A stretch of 20,784 nucleotides of DNA from assembly GCA_043817345.1 (NCBI GenBank), contig JBDRGZ010000046.1, positions 1 to 20,784 on the forward strand, given 5' to 3'. The translations under genes and the position numbers were made by a program. This DNA comes from CAYSXS01 sp043817345. GTDB lineage: Bacteria > Patescibacteriota > Patescibacteriia > UBA2196. A model generated the notes under the pieces. That model was not told the DNA's origin. It saw nothing but the letters and a program-made list of their open reading frames with translations, and searched no databases. Shown here piece by piece: positions 6,129-14,500 of this stretch (position 1 is its first letter; each line of letters opens with the position of its first letter).

Positions 6129-6222
6129 GTGGAGTATGATTATTATGCTTGGGTTTTAAAGAGACTTGGTTATTCAAGCACAGAGACCTTGGGGTTTGTT
6201 TTTTTACAGCAAAGGGTGTATT

Positions 6223-6363
6223 TTATTTCATCTTTTTGACTTTTCCGGCGTATTTATTAGAAGTTTTTGTCCGTAGAATTTGTCCAGCCAAAGTACCACC
6301 CTTTTTTTCTTTTATTTTTTTCTTACGTAAGAGTTCCTCACGCTTTTCTTGTTTTGTTTTCAT
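6223..6363 (-). CDS. 46-residue lysine/arginine-rich protein overlapping miaB
   Basis: The ATG at 6363 lies inside the last codons of miaB in another frame, giving a 26-base overlap, and the frame runs to a TAA. The product is almost entirely charged at its N-terminus (M-K-T-K-Q-E-K-R-E-E-L-L-R-K-K-K). A G-G-T-L-A-G-Q-I-L-R segment and a basic tail ending K-V-K-K-M-K follow. There is no signal or membrane segment. A nucleic-acid or ribosome-binding role would fit the composition but is only inference. The overlap suggests translational coupling to miaB and the gene points toward miaA. Reasonable codon use and the sharp overlap favour a real gene, but I recognise no family. Confidence 0.55.
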   Translation of the reverse strand: MKTKQEKREELLRKKKIKEKKGGTLAGQILRTKTSNKYAGKVKKMK

Positions 6364-7669
6364 ATTTATTTGCTTTAGTGATTTTTCCTTCTAAATTCCA
6401 GGTATTTGCTTTTGTGATTTCAATATCAACAAATTTTCCAATTAAATTTTTATTATTATTTACTTTAATTTTAACATTTTTAAAGTTTCTTGTCTTTCCT
6501 AAATAATATTTATCTTTTTTGTTTTCTATTAATACCTCTATGGTTTTGTCAACCATTTTTTTGTTTTTTTCTAAAGCAGTAATTTTTAAAATATCTGTTA
6601 ATATCTTTTCTCTTTGTTTCTTTTCCTCTTTAGAGATATTGTCTTCTAATGTTTCTGCTTTGGTATTTGGGCGTGGAGAATATTGGGCAATATATGCCAT
6701 GTCATATTTAACTTTTTTCATCATTTTAACTGTGTTTTTAAAGTCTTTTTTTGTTTCTCCTGGAAAGCCCACAATAATATCTGTAGATAGATTAATGTCG
6801 GGATTTATTTTTTTAACCTTGTCTATTAATTTTAAATAATCTTGGCTGGTATATTTTCTATTCATTACCTTTAAAATTTTGTTTGATCCTGACTGAATAG
6901 GTAAGTGAAGGTAGGGAATTAAGTGTTTAGAATTTTTGAAAGATTTAATTAGTTCATCTGACATATCTTTTGGATGAGATGTTACAAAAGATAACCAATA
7001 ATCTCCTGGAATTTTATTTATTTGTTTTAATAGTTTTGGAAAGTTGTTTTTATTTTTAAATTGACGCCTGCCCGCCGTAGTCAAGTTAGAATTGTTAGTG
7101 GCGAAGGCGGGTTGGCAATAGGAATTTACATTCTGTCCGAGTAGGGTAATGAATTTATATCCTTGAACAACTAATTTGTTCACCTCGTTTAGGATGTCTT
7201 TTGCAGGTCTAGACTTTTCTCTACCACGTGTATATGGTACTGCACAGTATGAACAAAAATTGTTACAGCCTGTCATGATTGGCACATAAGCTTCAAATTG
7301 TGAATCAAGTTTTGGTTTAGCACAAAAATATTCTTTATCTTTTTTGTTTTTCAGTATTGGCCACTGCATTAAGTTTTTTATATCCAAAAGATAGTCAGCC
7401 TTTTTTTGTAATTTCTTTTTTTCATCTGGTAATATACAACCAGTTAAAACAATCTTAATTTTTTTATTATCTTTTTTAATTTGATTTATCTTTCCCCAGA
7501 TCCTATCTATGGCTGATTGTCTTACAGAACATAAATTTAAAAAAGCATAGTCTGCTTTATTTAAACTACTTTTCTTAAATCCAGAACTTTCAAGTACTGA
7601 TGCAATCCTTTCTGAATCGGATTTATTCATCTGACACCCATAGGTTATTATATTATATGTCTGTTTCAT
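6338..7669 (-). CDS. miaB: tRNA-2-methylthio-N6-dimethylallyladenosine synthase (MiaB)
   Basis: This 443-residue radical-SAM methylthiotransferase adds the 2-methylthio group to i6A37 in tRNA. The start is taken as the ATG at 7669 (M-K-Q-T-Y-N-I-I-T-Y-G-C-Q-M-N), since the family begins this way; a TTG 36 bases upstream would add an atypical tail. The N-terminal UPF0004 domain carries the auxiliary-cluster cysteines 12, 47 and 78. The radical-SAM cluster is C-N-N-F-C-S-Y-C (135, 139, 142), followed by V-P-Y-T-R-G-R-E. A TRAM domain closes the protein. Residues about 185-205, between L-L-G-Q-N-V-N-S-Y and F-P-K-L-L-K-Q, are longer than in typical MiaB and are encoded by a palindromic repeat. 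Cys 47 sits in L-C-S-V-R rather than the usual T-C-S-V-R. The gene ends in TGA. Confidence 0.95.
   Translation of the reverse strand: MKQTYNIITYGCQMNKSDSERIASVLESSGFKKSSLNKADYAFLNLCSVRQSAIDRIWGKINQIKKDNKKIKIVLTGCILPDEKKKLQKKADYLLDIKNLMQWPILKNKKDKEYFCAKPKLDSQFEAYVPIMTGCNNFCSYCAVPYTRGREKSRPAKDILNEVNKLVVQGYKFITLLGQNVNSYCQPAFATNNSNLTTAGRRQFKNKNNFPKLLKQINKIPGDYWLSFVTSHPKDMSDELIKSFKNSKHLIPYLHLPIQSGSNKILKVMNRKYTSQDYLKLIDKVKKINPDINLSTDIIVGFPGETKKDFKNTVKMMKKVKYDMAYIAQYSPRPNTKAETLEDNISKEEKKQREKILTDILKITALEKNKKMVDKTIEVLIENKKDKYYLGKTRNFKNVKIKVNNNKNLIGKFVDIEITKANTWNLEGKITKANKYENKTRKA
7067..7111 (+). repeat. GC-rich palindromic element, copy R3, in frame inside miaB
   Basis: CCTGCCCGCCGTAGT and the right arm TTAGTGGCGAAGGCGGG are the same arms as in the intergenic copy at 19563-19609. 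Here the element lies within the miaB coding sequence without breaking the frame, adding about 15 residues in a loop after the radical-SAM motif. Confidence 0.8.
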
Positions 7670-7973
7670 AAAACTAATACTAACAGAAAAATGATATATA
7701 TTCAATAATGAAAAAACACCCGGTATTTAGCCGCGCGTTTTGTTTTTGTTTTTTTGCCCCGTGAAATAATTTTTCCAAAGGAAAAATTGCTTTGCATTTC
7801 ACGGGGTGAATTTTGAAATGTTCTTTGTGCAGGCCTTTGTTTTTTCAAGGACTTACAGCTATATTATTTTTCTGCATTTTTTGCTTTTTATTATTTATAT
7901 ATTTGCCTTTTACATACTTAATGAGTTTTATCTCTATTATTAAATATCTGGGCAAGCAGTTGATGCAATATTT
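7670..7973. other. non-coding stretch upstream of miaB
   Basis: No credible gene on either strand. It holds a candidate minus-strand promoter for miaB (TTGAAT, 17 bases, TAGTAT, then seven bases to the ATG), which would give a leaderless mRNA, plus the 7757-7807 hairpin and an AT-rich tract up to the inverted repeat at 7974. Confidence 0.45.
7757..7807. repeat. long two-part hairpin with CCCCGTGAAAT arms
   Basis: CCCCGTGAAAT (7757-7767) pairs perfectly with ATTTCACGGGG (7796-7806). Inside it AATTTTTCC pairs with GGAAAAATT, leaving a GCTTTGC bulge on one side. Neither strand has the T-run expected directly after a terminator, so I treat it as a palindromic repeat lying between the hairpin element and miaB. 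Confidence 0.6.
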
Positions 7974-8138
7974 CTAGACACACTATACAATTAGTTTCTA
8001 CTGCAATTTCCATCTTTTGACTAAATTTTCTAAAAATCTTTTCAGCTTAGCTATTGCTAAACCTCAAAGATTGTTTAAAAAATTATAGTTCAAAATCTGA
8101 AAATTTTGTAACAAAACTAATTATATAGTGTATCTAGT
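7974..8138 (-). repeat. 165-bp element bounded by 24-bp inverted repeats, able to fold into one long hairpin
   Basis: The arms at 7974-7997 and 8115-8138 (starting CTAGACACACTATACAA and ending in TATAGTGTATCTAG) match as inverted repeats at 22 of 24 positions. The interior continues the stem imperfectly (for example AAAATCTTT with AAAGATTGTTT) up to an apical TTAGC-TATT-GCTAA hairpin. Both arm differences become G-U pairs if the minus strand is the RNA, and a minus-strand promoter lies upstream at 8296-8324. It is either a MITE-like element or a structured RNA; no known family is recognised. Confidence 0.6.
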
Positions 8139-8145
8139 GAGAAAT

Positions 8146-8259
8146 TAAAAAAACAGCTGAAGCTATAAACAAGAGCAGGGCTGCCCATATATATGTTTTA
8201 ACTAATTTTTCTGCTTTTTTTGTAATAAAAAAAGCAGTATCGTGTTCTACTTTGTGCAT
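8146..8259 (-). CDS. possible 37-residue single-helix membrane peptide
   Basis: From an ATG at 8259 a short frame encodes M-H-K-V-E-H-D-T-A-F-F-I-T-K-K-A-E-K-L-V-K-T-Y-I-W-A-A-L-L-L-F, an amphipathic basic stretch followed by a hydrophobic helix, and then stops at TAA. It sits about 30 bases downstream of a good promoter. Against it: there is no Shine-Dalgarno sequence, the frame contains the perfect inverted repeat CTGCTTTTTTT/AAAAAAAGCAG (8212-8236), and the end depends on an A-run whose exact length decides the last few residues. I recognise no family. Confidence 0.35.
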
Positions 8260-8295
8260 ACATTTTTGTTTTTATTTTTATCTTAATCTGACTTA

Positions 8296-8324
8296 AGTAT
8301 AGCACGTTTAAAGAAAAAAATCAA
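8296..8324 (-). promoter_or_regulatory. promoter downstream of thrS
   Basis: On the minus strand, TTGATT (8319-8324), a 17-base spacer and TATACT (8296-8301). The start site would be near 8289, feeding the small ORF and the 7974-8138 hairpin. The -35 box overlaps the T-run of the thrS terminator. Confidence 0.55.
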
Positions 8325-8342
8325 GCCCCATTTTAGGGGCTT
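8313..8342 (-). terminator. intrinsic terminator after thrS
   Basis: AAGCCCC (minus strand) pairs with GGGGCTT around a six-base loop, followed on the minus strand by GATTTTTTT. On the plus strand it is followed by TAATTTTTATTTT, so it may work in both directions. It lies 14 bases after the thrS stop codon. Confidence 0.8.
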
Positions 8343-8355
8343 AATTTTTATTTTG

Positions 8356-10116
8356 TTATAACTCTTGGGATTTATCTTTTACCAGTTTATTGACTGTGTC
8401 AAAGAATTCTTTTTTGTCCATTTCAACTACATCTTGTTGATTTCTTTTTCTAACGTGTAGTTTTTCTGAATTAATTTCTTTATCACCAATTACTAGCATA
8501 TACGGAATTTTTTGATTAACGGCTTTGCGAATTTTATTGCCAACTGTTTCATCTTCGCTCCATACTTCTATACGTAAATTTTGTTCTTTGAATTCATTTG
8601 CTAATTTTTTGCAATGTTCTTTGTGTTGTTCACCAACAGAAACTATTACAATTTGAGTAGGCGAGAGCCAGAGTGGAAAAGCGCCAGCATAATGTTCGAT
8701 TAAAAGCGCCAATGTTCGTTCGTAGCACCCAATTGAAGAACGGTGAATTATTATGGGTCTTTTTTCAGAACCATCTTTGTCAACATATTTCATGTCAAAT
8801 CTTTCTGGTAAAGCAAAATCAATTTGAACAGTAATAATTGTATCTTCCTTGCCGTGTACATTTTTCATTTGGATATCTAATTTTGGTCCATAAAAAGCAG
8901 CATCACCATCAACTTCTTCGTAGTCTAACTTATGTTTATTTAATATCTGTTTTAATATTTTTTGAGATTCTTCCCAGGCTTTAGGATCATTTATGTATTT
9001 ATCTTTTTTATCGTTTGGATCCCATTTCGAAAAACGATACCAAAAATCTGTAAGACCTAAGGTTTTCATAATATGGTTTATTAAATCTAAGACATCATCA
9101 AATTCTTTTTCTAATTGGTCTATACGACAAATTAAATGCCCTTCAGATAAAGTAAATTGACGTAATCTAATTAGACCATGCATTTCACCAGAGGATTCAT
9201 TTCTAAAAAGGGTTGATGTTTCGTTGTATCGAATTGGTAAGTCTCTATAACTGCGTGTCTGTGAATTAAAAATTTGAAATTGAAATGGGCAGGTCATTGG
9301 TCGTAAAGCCATTTCTTCTCCAGAACCATCGACTAGAAACATCCCGTCTTTATAATGATCCCAATGACCAGAGATTTTATATAAATCACTTTTCGCCATG
9401 AAAGGGGTTATTGTTAGTTGATATCCTCTTTTTTCTTCCTCGTCTTCAACCCAACGTTGCAATAACTGTTTTATTTTTGTTCCTTTTGGTGTCAGTAACG
9501 GCAAGCCCTGTCCAACAATTTCTGATGTAATAAAAAGATCAAGTTCTTTGCCAAGTTTATTGTGGTCGCGTGCAATAGCTTCTTCTAACCTTTTTAAATA
9601 TTCTTCCAATTCATTTTTAGTAGGAAAGGCTGTGCCATATATTCTAGTTAACATTTTATTTTTTTCATCACCGCGCCAGTATGCACCTGCAAGTTTTGTT
9701 AATTTAAAAGCACCAATTTTCCCAGTTGATTCAACGTGTGAGCCAGCACAAACATCAATGAAGTTATTTCCTGTTTTATATATTGATACCTTTTCCCCGC
9801 GTTCTTCAATTTCTTTTATCCATTCTAGCTTATATGCATTGTCTTTAAATATTGTTTTGGCTTCATCAACAGACATTTCCTCGTGGGTAATTGGAATATC
9901 TGCGTTTATTATTTTTTGCATTTCTTTCTCTATTTTAGGGAAATCGTTTTCTGAAATTTTATCTTCAAGATCAAAATCAAAGTAAAAACCCTCATCAGTC
10001 GCAGGACCCATTGCCATTTTAATTTTTGGATAAAATTTTTGCATTGCTTGCATTAATACATGCTCTGCACTGTGGCGCAAAGCCCACAGCTCATCTTTTT
10101 CGTTGTTTTGTGACAT
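8356..10116 (-). CDS. thrS: threonyl-tRNA synthetase lacking the TGS domain
   Basis: At 586 residues it is about 55 shorter than E. coli ThrRS because the N-terminal TGS domain is missing; it begins directly in the editing domain with H-S-A-E-H (His 15, His 19) and continues to C-A-G-S-H (Cys 123, His 127), the metal-like pocket that hydrolyses Ser-tRNA(Thr). The class II core has R-P-M-T-C-P with the zinc cysteine, motif 2 (R-N-E-S-S-G-E-M-H-G-L-I-R-L-R-Q-F-T), S-E-G-H with a zinc histidine, and motif 3 (H-R-S-S-I-G-C-Y-E-R-T-L-A-L-L-I-E-H). The C-terminal anticodon-binding domain is intact. Expression appears controlled by the T-box leader upstream. The ATG at 10116 has no strong Shine-Dalgarno sequence. 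Confidence 0.96.
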   Translation of the reverse strand: MSQNNEKDELWALRHSAEHVLMQAMQKFYPKIKMAMGPATDEGFYFDFDLEDKISENDFPKIEKEMQKIINADIPITHEEMSVDEAKTIFKDNAYKLEWIKEIEERGEKVSIYKTGNNFIDVCAGSHVESTGKIGAFKLTKLAGAYWRGDEKNKMLTRIYGTAFPTKNELEEYLKRLEEAIARDHNKLGKELDLFITSEIVGQGLPLLTPKGTKIKQLLQRWVEDEEEKRGYQLTITPFMAKSDLYKISGHWDHYKDGMFLVDGSGEEMALRPMTCPFQFQIFNSQTRSYRDLPIRYNETSTLFRNESSGEMHGLIRLRQFTLSEGHLICRIDQLEKEFDDVLDLINHIMKTLGLTDFWYRFSKWDPNDKKDKYINDPKAWEESQKILKQILNKHKLDYEEVDGDAAFYGPKLDIQMKNVHGKEDTIITVQIDFALPERFDMKYVDKDGSEKRPIIIHRSSIGCYERTLALLIEHYAGAFPLWLSPTQIVIVSVGEQHKEHCKKLANEFKEQNLRIEVWSEDETVGNKIRKAVNQKIPYMLVIGDKEINSEKLHVRKRNQQDVVEMDKKEFFDTVNKLVKDKSQEL

Positions 10117-10142
10117 ATGTTTGTATATGTTAATTATTATTT

Positions 10143-10356
10143 AAAAACCTCCCGTACCAAAAGTAATTATATATTAATTACACTTGGGACGGGAGGCTGT
10201 TTTTATTTAAATAAAGTTAGCTCTCGTGGTTCCACCCAAATTTTCTGAATAAATTCAGAACACTTGAATAAATTTGTTTAAGATTTAGGATAATTTTATA
10301 TTATCGTCGTTGACACTGGTTTGGTAGACCAGTCAATCATCTTAATTAAGGTGCTG
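10143..10356 (-). promoter_or_regulatory. T-box riboswitch of thrS with an apparently ultrashort Stem I
   Basis: On the minus strand the T-box core T-T-G-G-G-TGGAACC-ACG lies at 10225-10239. Its antiterminator partner CGTCCCAA (10184-10191) pairs with ACG and TTGGG, leaving the TGGAACC bulge that reads the tRNA acceptor end. CGTCCCAA also belongs to the competing terminator (10148-10196, CCTCCCGT/ACGGGAGG, then TTTTT). Stem III is TTCTGAA-TTTA-TTCAGAA (10243-10260). The 5' part is only about 70 bases: hairpin 10310-10336 has arms TTGACTGGT/ACCAGTGTCAA and the seven-base loop CTACCAA, in which ACC is a threonine codon followed by A. The classical long Stem I is absent. Uncharged tRNA(Thr) would permit read-through into thrS. 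Confidence 0.88.
10148..10196 (-). terminator. regulated terminator of the thrS T-box
   Basis: CCTCCCGT and its complement ACGGGAGG, with further AT-rich pairing inside, are followed on the minus strand by TTTTTAA. The 5' arm shares CGTCCC with the antiterminator, so the two folds are mutually exclusive. Confidence 0.85.
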
Positions 10357-10362
10357 TGTATA

Positions 10363-10391
10363 AGTATAGTTTAGTATAGTGCTATTGTCAA
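10363..10391 (-). promoter_or_regulatory. promoter of the thrS T-box transcript
   Basis: On the minus strand, a perfect -35 TTGACA (10386-10391), a 17-base spacer and -10 TATACT (10363-10368). It begins two bases after the stop codon of the preceding gene and places the transcript start near 10356. Confidence 0.85.
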
Positions 10392-10393
10392 GG

Positions 10394-11533
10394 TTATTTT
10401 ATCCTTATATCAATATGGTCTTGCATGCTTGGTACAGATCGTACCCAGAATGGCCAGAATTGAACTTCAACTTCTTTTACATTATCATATTGCACAAAGA
10501 ATGTTTTTAATCCATCTTCATCAAGTCCATAAAGTTTTTTCTTATCAAAGTTAGCTATATCTAATGTTCCTAAGACATATGCAGGTAAAAATGTCTGCAT
10601 AGTTATGAATGTTGAAGCTATATCTTCTAAACTGTATGCAAATTTATCTAAATCATAATTAATTATTTCATTAGTATCGTCCAAATCTTTCTTGTATTGT
10701 TCTTTGGCCCAAGATAAAAGTTTTTCCTTGTTAATTGTAATAGTTTTAACCTTTACTTTTAACGTAATAGTGAATTTTTCTATTTCGTCTCCTTCTTTGT
10801 TTGAAGTATCTTCTGAAATTATTTCTTTTTCAGTTAGGACGATTTTTTCATCGTTAGACTCAAGATTAAGTTTTTGGGCAACCTGTTTATCAAGTGATTC
10901 AATATTTTTCTTTTGGGCTTTAATTATTTCATCTGAAGTTAATGTACCAATCCTTCTTAGACCACCGGTCATTGGTTCTTTTGTTATACCATATATTTTT
11001 TGTTGTAAAGACGCACTTAAACCTGGAATACTGAAGTGGGCCGGACCAATGTCGTATTTAGAACCTATTTCATCTGCCTGGATTTCTACTGCGGTTTCTC
11101 CTCCAGCTGGAATTGATACTTGGTTAGTAAGTCTAAACAACAAACCGTCTGGACTTAAGAATCTTGTAGTGGCAATCAGAACCTGACTTTGGTTATTTTT
11201 GTTAATTATTGTAACAGTTCCTCTTGCTTTTCCTTCTTCGGTTTTAAAATTTTCTACATCATAACTTTGTACTATATCTAACTCTTGCTCTTCTACGGTT
11301 GCTGTTAGTAGGGCTGGACTTGAGGTTGCCGTTCCAATGGGGATTTTAACAGAAAATTCTTTAGCAGTTAACATTTCATTTGGAACCAAAGTAATAGTTG
11401 CTTTGGAAAGTGAAAAATATACAACCATTAGTGCTAATAGAGCTGTTAGGAAAATGAAAGTGATTGCTATTTTTTTATATGGTCTTTCTGGTAAAATTAT
11501 TTGAGTTTCCTTTTTTAATGTTTTTTGAGACAT
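10394..11533 (-). CDS. single-pass membrane protein, baseplate-J/gp47-like family
   Basis: The 379-residue protein has a short cytoplasmic N-terminus, one membrane helix at about residues 22-42, and a large extracytoplasmic part. The segment A-R-G-T-V-T-I-I-N-K, A-T-T-R-F-L-S-P-D-G-L-L-F-R-L, I-P-A-G-G-E-T-A-V-E-I-Q-A-D-E-I-G and F-S-I-P-G-L is the pattern of proteins in Patescibacteria often annotated as baseplate J-like. In phage gp47/baseplate J the G-x-x-I-P-A-G-T motif belongs to a beta-rich fold, so an extracellular beta-sandwich is likely; a phage or contractile-injection role is not supported, since no tail genes are nearby. It follows dnaE by 20 bases in the same direction and is probably cotranscribed. 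Its function is unknown. Confidence 0.75.
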   Translation of the reverse strand: MSQKTLKKETQIILPERPYKKIAITFIFLTALLALMVVYFSLSKATITLVPNEMLTAKEFSVKIPIGTATSSPALLTATVEEQELDIVQSYDVENFKTEEGKARGTVTIINKNNQSQVLIATTRFLSPDGLLFRLTNQVSIPAGGETAVEIQADEIGSKYDIGPAHFSIPGLSASLQQKIYGITKEPMTGGLRRIGTLTSDEIIKAQKKNIESLDKQVAQKLNLESNDEKIVLTEKEIISEDTSNKEGDEIEKFTITLKVKVKTITINKEKLLSWAKEQYKKDLDDTNEIINYDLDKFAYSLEDIASTFITMQTFLPAYVLGTLDIANFDKKKLYGLDEDGLKTFFVQYDNVKEVEVQFWPFWVRSVPSMQDHIDIRIK

Positions 11534-11553
11534 ATATTTATACTAATATTTAA

Positions 11554-14500
11554 TTATTTTGTGATTACACTGTTTTTTCCTGTAATTTGTTCTAGCTTGT
11601 TCTTGATGTCTTCATTATATCTGATTTTGTAATTTGTTTCAATCTTGCGTAATGAACCATTTTGTTTTATAGCAATAAATACTTTTTGTCCTCCTTCTGA
11701 AGTTAAAAGCACCTTTTTTATTTGATTATGGATTTCTGAATTAAAGAATCTTGGTAAGTTAATCCAGACTTGAGTTATTTGTACTGGCTGAACTGGCTTA
11801 GGAGTATTATTCCAGTTATTATTGTTGTTATGTCCATTATTACCATAGTTATTACTTTTTTTGTAATAATCATTAGTTATTAGTTTTTTGTTTGCTTGAA
11901 CAAGGATTTCTTTGAAATCTTCGTCTTTGAAAACAAAAGCCGTGTCTGCTAGGATGTTTGCATCATCATTTCTGTAAGAAATTTTTCCAACAGTTATGAC
12001 AACATTTCCTTCTTGCCAAATTTCTTTTGTGGTTTGTAGTGTTCTTGGGAAGACAACAATTTCAATACTTGTGGTTAGGTCTTCTATGGTAACAAACATC
12101 ATGGGCTCGTTCTTTTTTGTAAAGATTGATCGTATTGTTGTTACAACACCACCAACCAATGTTTTAGTTTCATCGGCTAATGTTTCTTTAATTTCTTTAA
12201 TTGGTTTTATGTGTTGATTAATTTTTTGTGCATGTTCAGAGAACGGATGATCAGAGACGTATAGTCCGAGGAGTTCTTTTTCCCAAGCTAATTTAGTACT
12301 AAGATTTATTGGAGAAGTTGGGCTAAGGTTTAAAGGAAGAATTTGATCTTCTTTGCCATCAGAATTCATTACACTAAAAAGAGAAGCTTGATTAGTCTCT
12401 TTTTCTTTACGGATTGTTTTAATGTAATTTAATATGTTGTCCATATTTTTAACAATTAAATTACGTTCACCAAAATTATCTAAAGCACCTGCTTTAGCTA
12501 AAGCATCTAATGATTTTTTATTTAAATTCCTGGATTTAACTCTGTTTAATAAATCAGCTAGTGACTTATATGGTCCATTTTCTTTTCTTTCATTAATAAT
12601 ACTGACGACAATATCATGACCAAGGTTTTTAATTGTTAAAAGTCCAAAACGTATTTCATTGTCATTTATGTATGTAAAATCTTTTCTTGATTCATTAATG
12701 TCTGGTGGTAAAACCTTTATTCCCATTTTTTGACATTCTTGAACAGCCGCCGATATTTTCTCTTCATCACCAGATTCTACACTCATTAAAGATGTCATAT
12801 ATTCAGCAGGGAAGTTAGCTTTTAAATATGCTGTTTTGTAGGCAACTAAACCATATGAAGCCCCGTGCGCTTTATTAAATCCATATGAGGCAAATGGTTT
12901 AATTAGTTCCCACAATTGTTCTGTTTTTTCTTTTGATAAACCGTTTTTTTGACAACCTTCTTTAAATTTACCTTCTTGAGCAATCATTTGTTCTGGAATT
13001 TTCTTCCCCATGGCTTTTCTAAATTTATCTGCTTCTTCCCACGTATATCCTGCTAAACGAATAGCTATTAACATGACATCATCTTGATAGGTGATAATCC
13101 CATAAGACATATCTAAAATATCTTTTAATCTATCGTCAAGATATGAAATTGTTTCTGGGTTATGTTTCCTGCGAATAAATTCAGGAATTGATTCCATTGG
13201 TCCAGGGCGGTATAGGGCAACCATAGCCATAATATCTGTAATTACTGTTGGTTTTAAATTAACCAAATGTTTTGTCATACCACCACCAGAAAGTTGGAAA
13301 AGTCCGATTGTTTGTCCTTTAGCAAGCAAATCAAAAGTTTTTTGATCATCAAAAGGAAGGTTGTTTAAATCTATTTTAATATTTTTAATATTTTTAATTA
13401 ATTTAACAGCTTCCCCAATAATGGATAGGTTGGTAATACCAAGGAAATCAAATTTCAATAATCCAGCAACTTCAGATGCATGCATATCAAATTGAGTGAT
13501 TTTTTTACGTCTAGACGGGTCTCTTTGTAAAGGCACATAATCAGTGATCTTTGTTGGGGATATTAAAGTCCCAGCTGCATGCACTGAAGAATGGCGTGCA
13601 CAACCTTCAATTTTTTGGGCAAGATCTATAACTTGTTTAGCATTAGGGTCACTATCATATTCTTGCTTTAGATCAGGATTAATTTCTAAAGCTTTTTTGA
13701 TTGTCATTGGAAATCCTTGGGAACCCATTGGAATCATTTTTGCTAGTTTATCTCCCATTTCATATGAAAAGTCTAATACTCTGGTAACGTCACGCACTGA
13801 TCCGCGTGCCATCATTGTTCCAAAAGTACATATTTGAGCTACTTTATCGCTACCATATTTTTCTATAGCATAGTTAATAACCTCCTCTCTGAGGTTATCT
13901 GCAAAATCCATATCAATATCTGGTGGAGAAGGGCGGAATGGATTTAAAAATCTTTCAAACGGAAGTTTGAAATACATTGGGTCAATATCAATAATGCCTG
14001 TTAAGTAACTAACCAAAGAACCAGCAGCTGATCCACGGGTTGTAACAACAATATTTTGTGAACGAGCCCAGTTAATTAAATCAGCTACAACTAGAAAATA
14101 TGAAGAATATCCTTTGTCTTTAATAATATTGAGTTCATAATTTATTCTCTCTTCATATTCTTTATTATTTGGAAATTTTTCTTCTAGTGATTTTTCTGTG
14201 TTTTCTCTTAAAACATCATCAGCTGTTTTTCCTTTAGGGATTTCTATAGCAGGGAAGACCCATTTTCCAAGATCTAAATTAACATTACACAGACTAGCTA
14301 TTTTTTGTGTATTTTCAATTGCATCTGGTAAATCTTTAAATCTTTCTTCCATTAATTTAGGATGAGTAAAAGAACAATCAAATTTTTTCATGCTCAATCT
14401 TTTTGGATTATTTAATACTGTGCCAGTATTAATACATAAAAGGGCGTCTTGTGCATCAGTGTCTTCAAGGTTGATATAGTGGGAGTCTTTGGTCATTATT

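Noticed and set aside
6149..6506. Plus-strand open frames of about 80 codons opposite the small basic gene and miaB
   Set aside because: Phe-rich low-complexity translations that arise from Lys-rich coding on the other strand.
8212..8236. CTGCTTTTTTT/AAAAAAAGCAG inverted repeat as a terminator
   Set aside because: Neither side is followed by a T-run after the stem, and it lies within the possible small ORF.
10394..11533. Phage tail or contractile injection baseplate gene
   Set aside because: Only a general similarity to the baseplate-J fold; it has a membrane anchor and lies next to dnaE with no tail genes nearby.
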